NCBI GenBank assembly: GCA_016875515.1
Contig: VGRA01000120.1
Span: 1-7,415 of the forward strand
Reading direction: 5' to 3'
Origin: Deltaproteobacteria bacterium
GTDB lineage: Bacteria; Myxococcota; Myxococcia; Myxococcales; Myxococcaceae
DNA length: 7,415 nt
In this document: positions 4,984 to 7,415 of the stretch, in pieces
How positions within the stretch are numbered: the first letter of the stretch is position 1
Layout of the letters: each line of letters opens with the position of its first letter
The notes under the pieces: generated by a model
The model's input: only the letters and a program-made list of their open reading frames with translations
The model's database searches: none
Told to the model about the DNA's origin: nothing
Position numbers and translations under genes: made by a program

Positions 4984-7149
4984 ATGGAATTCAAGATCAC
5001 GAAGAAGAGCATCCCGTTTGGCGCCACCGAGCTGCACCTGGAGAACGGCCGGATGGCCAAGCAGGCGGACGGCAGCGTCGTGGTGCGCTACGGCGACACC
5101 ATGCTGCTTGCCACCGCGGTCTCCGCCCGCGAGAAGAAGGACGTGGACTTCCTGCCGCTGACGGTGGAGTTCAAGGAGAACCTGTACGCCGCGGGGAAGA
5201 TCCCGGGCAGCTACTTCAAGCGCGAGGGGCGGCTCACAGAGAAGGAGACGCTGGTCTCCCGCCTGGTGGACCGCGCCTGCCGCCCGCTGTTCCCGGACGG
5301 CTACGCCTACGAGACGCAGATCATCGAGTCCGTCATCTCCTCGGATCCGGAGAACGAGGGTGACATCCACGCCATCACGGCGGCCTCCACGGCGCTCATG
5401 TGCTCGGACATCCCGTTCAACGGCCCCATCGCGGGCATCCGCGTGGGCTACGTCAACGGCCAGTACATTGCCAACCCCACCGCCAGCCAGCGCGCGGTGA
5501 GCCAGCTGGACCTGGTGATGGCCTGCAGCAAGGACGCCGTCGTCATGGTGGAGGGCGGCGCGGAGGAGGTCTCAGAGGCGGTCATGGTGGGCGGCCTCGA
5601 ATTCGGCCGCAAGGCGGTGCTGCCGGTGCTGGCGGCCCAGGAGCAGATGCGCTCGGAGCTCAAGAAGACCGAGCGCAGTTACGAGAGGCTGGCCGGCCAC
5701 GACGCCGCGCTGAAGCAGGCGGTGCGCGATCTCACCTGGCAGGGCATCAAGGCGGGCTACGCCATTGCGGAGAAGCATGCCCGGTACGGCCACCTCAAGC
5801 AGGTGGTGAAGGACGCCATGGCCGCCTACAGGGCGAAGGCGGACCCGGCGGCCTGGACGGTGGCGCTGGAGAAGTCCTTCAAGGCCATCTACGAGGACCT
5901 CAAGTACGAGTACATGCGCGGCCTGACGGTGGGCGGCGGGCGCGTGGGCGGCCGGCGCCACGACGAGGTGCGCAGCATCCGCTGCGACGTGGGCGTGCTG
6001 CCCCGCACGCACGGCTCTGCGCTGTTCACCCGCGGCGAGACGCAGGCGCTGGTGGTGGCCACGCTGGGGACGCAGGAGGACGAGCAGCGGGTGGAGCAGC
6101 TGACCGGGATGCACTTCCGGCGCTTCATGCTGCACTACAACTTCCCGCCGTTCTCCGTGAACGAGACCAAGCCGCTGCGCGGCCCCGGGCGCCGCGAGAT
6201 TGGCCACGGCGCGCTGGCGGAGCGGGCGCTTCGCAACATGGCGCCGAAGAACGAGGACTTCCCCTACGTCATCCGGCTGGTGTCCGACATCCTGGAGTCC
6301 AACGGCTCCTCCTCCATGGCCTCCGTGTGTGGCGGGACGCTGGCGCTGATGGACGCGGGTGTGAATATCAAGCACCCGGTTGCCGGCATTGCCATGGGCC
6401 TGGTGAAGGAGGCGGACCAGGTGGCCATCCTGTCCGACATCCTCGGTGACGAGGATCACCTGGGCGACATGGACTTCAAGGTGTGCGGCACGACCAACGG
6501 GATCACGTCCATCCAGATGGACATCAAGATCACGGGGCTGACGCTGGACATCATGGAGCGCGCGCTGGAGCAGGCGCGCGTGGGCCGGCTGCACATCCTG
6601 GGCGAGATGCTCAAGGCGCTGCCCGCGCCGCGCGCGGAGATCAGCCAGTTCGCGCCGCGCATCACCACCATCCACATCCGCCCCGAGTTCATCAAGAACG
6701 TCATCGGGCCGGGCGGCAAGGTGATCAAGGACATCATCGCGCGCACGGGCGCCTCGGTGAACATTGAGGACTCGGGCCGCGTGGACGTGGCCTCCTCCAA
6801 CCCGGAGTCGGTCAAGGCGGCGCTCGCCATGATCCAGGCCCTCACCCGCGAGGCGGAGGTGGGGAAGATCTACACGGGCACGGTGCGCAAGGTGGTGGAG
6901 TTCGGCGCGTTCGTGGAGCTGTTCCCCGGCACCGACGGCCTCATCCACATCTCCGAGCTGTCCGACAAGCGGGTGGCCAAGGTGTCCGACGTGGTCAACG
7001 AGGGTGACGAGGTGATGGTGAAGGTGGTCTCCATCGACAAGGCGGGGAAGATTCGCCTGTCGCGCAAGGAGGCCATGGCTGAGCGCGCCGCCGCCGTGGC
7101 GGGCGCGTCCGTCCCGGCCGCCGTCGAGGCCCCCAAGGCCAACGCGTAG
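4984..7149 (+). CDS. pnp: Polyribonucleotide nucleotidyltransferase (PNPase)
   Basis: PNPase degrades RNA 3' to 5' by phosphorolysis, releasing nucleoside diphosphates, and can run in reverse to add tails; it acts as a trimer and often within a degradosome. The product is 721 residues, a normal length. Domain order: first RNase PH core (about 1-220, with GSYFKREGR at 75-83), an alpha-helical linker (about 240-320), second RNase PH core (about 325-550), KH (about 560-615, GPGG at 575-578) and S1 (about 627-697, [19 protein letters not shown]), then an Ala-rich tail of about 20 residues. Active-site residues are present: the phosphate-binding serines 442-444 (NGSSS), and Asp491, Asp497 and Lys499 in the [12 protein letters not shown] stretch, equivalent to E. 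coli D486, D492 and K494. The start is set by the conserved [14 protein letters not shown]-terminus. It is probably co-transcribed with rpsO and controlled through its leader. Confidence 0.98.
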   Translation: MEFKITKKSIPFGATELHLENGRMAKQADGSVVVRYGDTMLLATAVSAREKKDVDFLPLTVEFKENLYAAGKIPGSYFKREGRLTEKETLVSRLVDRACRPLFPDGYAYETQIIESVISSDPENEGDIHAITAASTALMCSDIPFNGPIAGIRVGYVNGQYIANPTASQRAVSQLDLVMACSKDAVVMVEGGAEEVSEAVMVGGLEFGRKAVLPVLAAQEQMRSELKKTERSYERLAGHDAALKQAVRDLTWQGIKAGYAIAEKHARYGHLKQVVKDAMAAYRAKADPAAWTVALEKSFKAIYEDLKYEYMRGLTVGGGRVGGRRHDEVRSIRCDVGVLPRTHGSALFTRGETQALVVATLGTQEDEQRVEQLTGMHFRRFMLHYNFPPFSVNETKPLRGPGRREIGHGALAERALRNMAPKNEDFPYVIRLVSDILESNGSSSMASVCGGTLALMDAGVNIKHPVAGIAMGLVKEADQVAILSDILGDEDHLGDMDFKVCGTTNGITSIQMDIKITGLTLDIMERALEQARVGRLHILGEMLKALPAPRAEISQFAPRITTIHIRPEFIKNVIGPGGKVIKDIIARTGASVNIEDSGRVDVASSNPESVKAALAMIQALTREAEVGKIYTGTVRKVVEFGAFVELFPGTDGLIHISELSDKRVAKVSDVVNEGDEVMVKVVSIDKAGKIRLSRKEAMAERAAAVAGASVPAAVEAPKANA

Positions 7150-7206
7150 AGCGCGTCACATGCAGTTGCTGATGCGGGGGACACCTGGGCAGCCCTTCGA
7201 GGCGGC

Positions 7207-7228
7207 CACGGGGTCCCCCGTGTCTTTT
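7207..7228 (+). terminator. Intrinsic terminator of the rpsO-pnp unit
   Basis: CACGGG (7207-7212) and CCCGTG (7217-7222) form a perfect stem with a 4-nt GTCC loop, followed at once by TCTTTT (7223-7228). A T-rich tail is rare in this GC-rich sequence. The hairpin begins 57 nt after the pnp stop, giving a classic rho-independent terminator. It lies only 27 nt before the chosen dut start. Confidence 0.75.
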
Positions 7229-7255
7229 CCCGTTCCCCCTCTCCCCGAGCGATCC

Positions 7256-7415
7256 ATGTCCCCGTCCGTCCCCGTCACTGTGCAGGTCTGCCGGCTCCGC
7301 CCCGGCCCAGGCGCGCTGCCGCTGCCCCGCTACCAGACTGCCCTGTCCGCGGGGATGGACCTGCACGCGGACTTGGAGGGCGGGGAGGTGACGCTGCCCC
7401 CGCTGGGGCGGCGGG
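7256..7415 (+). CDS. dut: dUTP diphosphatase (dUTPase), N-terminal part
   Basis: dUTPase hydrolyses dUTP to dUMP and pyrophosphate, keeping uracil out of DNA and supplying dUMP for thymidylate synthesis. Only 53 codons are visible before the window ends; a full trimeric dUTPase is about 145-150 residues. Conserved motif 1, SAGMDLHA, is at residues 31-38, preceded by [10 protein letters not shown] and followed by [10 protein letters not shown], matching the family's N-terminal beta strands. The ATG at 7256 gives the usual N-terminus ([11 protein letters not shown]) and lies beyond the terminator. The same frame stays open upstream to a GTG at 7220 and an ATG at 7160, but that stretch is Pro-rich with weaker codon bias and spans the terminator. 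No good Shine-Dalgarno sequence or promoter was seen for the chosen start. Identity is confident; the exact start is less so. Confidence 0.88.
   Translation, partial: MSPSVPVTVQVCRLRPGPGALPLPRYQTALSAGMDLHADLEGGEVTLPPLGRR

Noticed and set aside
5572..6948. 458-codon open frame on the minus strand opposite pnp
   Set aside because: Same GC-phase artefact: the product is His/Arg/Leu-rich without motifs, and the opposite strand encodes intact PNPase.
1..7415. Search for mobile elements, CRISPR, tRNA or defence genes
   Set aside because: No transposase, integrase, array-like repeats, cloverleaf or defence domain was seen; the window is filled by conserved housekeeping genes on one strand.

Overview
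The window is a high-GC (visibly near 70%), single-strand run of core translation and RNA-metabolism genes, all on the + strand: infB (5' end cut off), ylxP/DUF503, rbfA, truB, a small MoaD/ThiS-like ORF, rpsO, pnp, and the first 53 codons of dut. The strong G/C bias at third codon positions, the Ala/Pro-rich N-terminal part of IF2, the Lys-rich linker before its IF2_N domain and the wording of the conserved proteins suggest a myxobacterium (Myxococcus/Corallococcus/Stigmatella type). That placement is an inference from protein style, not a database match.

Region 1 (3-4343) is the distal half of a nusA-infB type operon. infB ends at 2240. A 63-nt gap holding a GC-rich hairpin without a T tract leads to ylxP. 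After that the genes are translationally coupled: ylxP/rbfA overlap by ATGA, rbfA/truB by TGATG, and truB/MoaD-like ORF by GTGA. The order infB-ylxP-rbfA-truB matches Bacillus and many other bacteria. It groups initiation-factor function, 30S maturation (RbfA) and tRNA psi55 formation (TruB).

Region 2 (4344-7228) is an rpsO-pnp unit with its own near-consensus sigma70-type promoter (TTGACC, 17-nt spacer, TATAAG). It has an rpsO leader able to fold next to the Shine-Dalgarno sequence, a strong hairpin just after rpsO, a structured 170-nt pnp leader, and a convincing intrinsic terminator after pnp. The layout recalls the E. coli rpsO-pnp unit, where S15 and PNPase are each controlled through mRNA leaders. 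The sequences here are different and control is inferred.

Region 3 (7229-7415) is the start of dut (dUTPase), cut by the window edge.

I found no mobile element, CRISPR array, tRNA, rRNA or novel multi-gene system. This is an ordinary core-genome region. The points worth a second look are the MoaD/ThiS-like ORF without the usual Gly-Gly end, the C-terminal extension on YlxP, and the RNA structures around rpsO and pnp.
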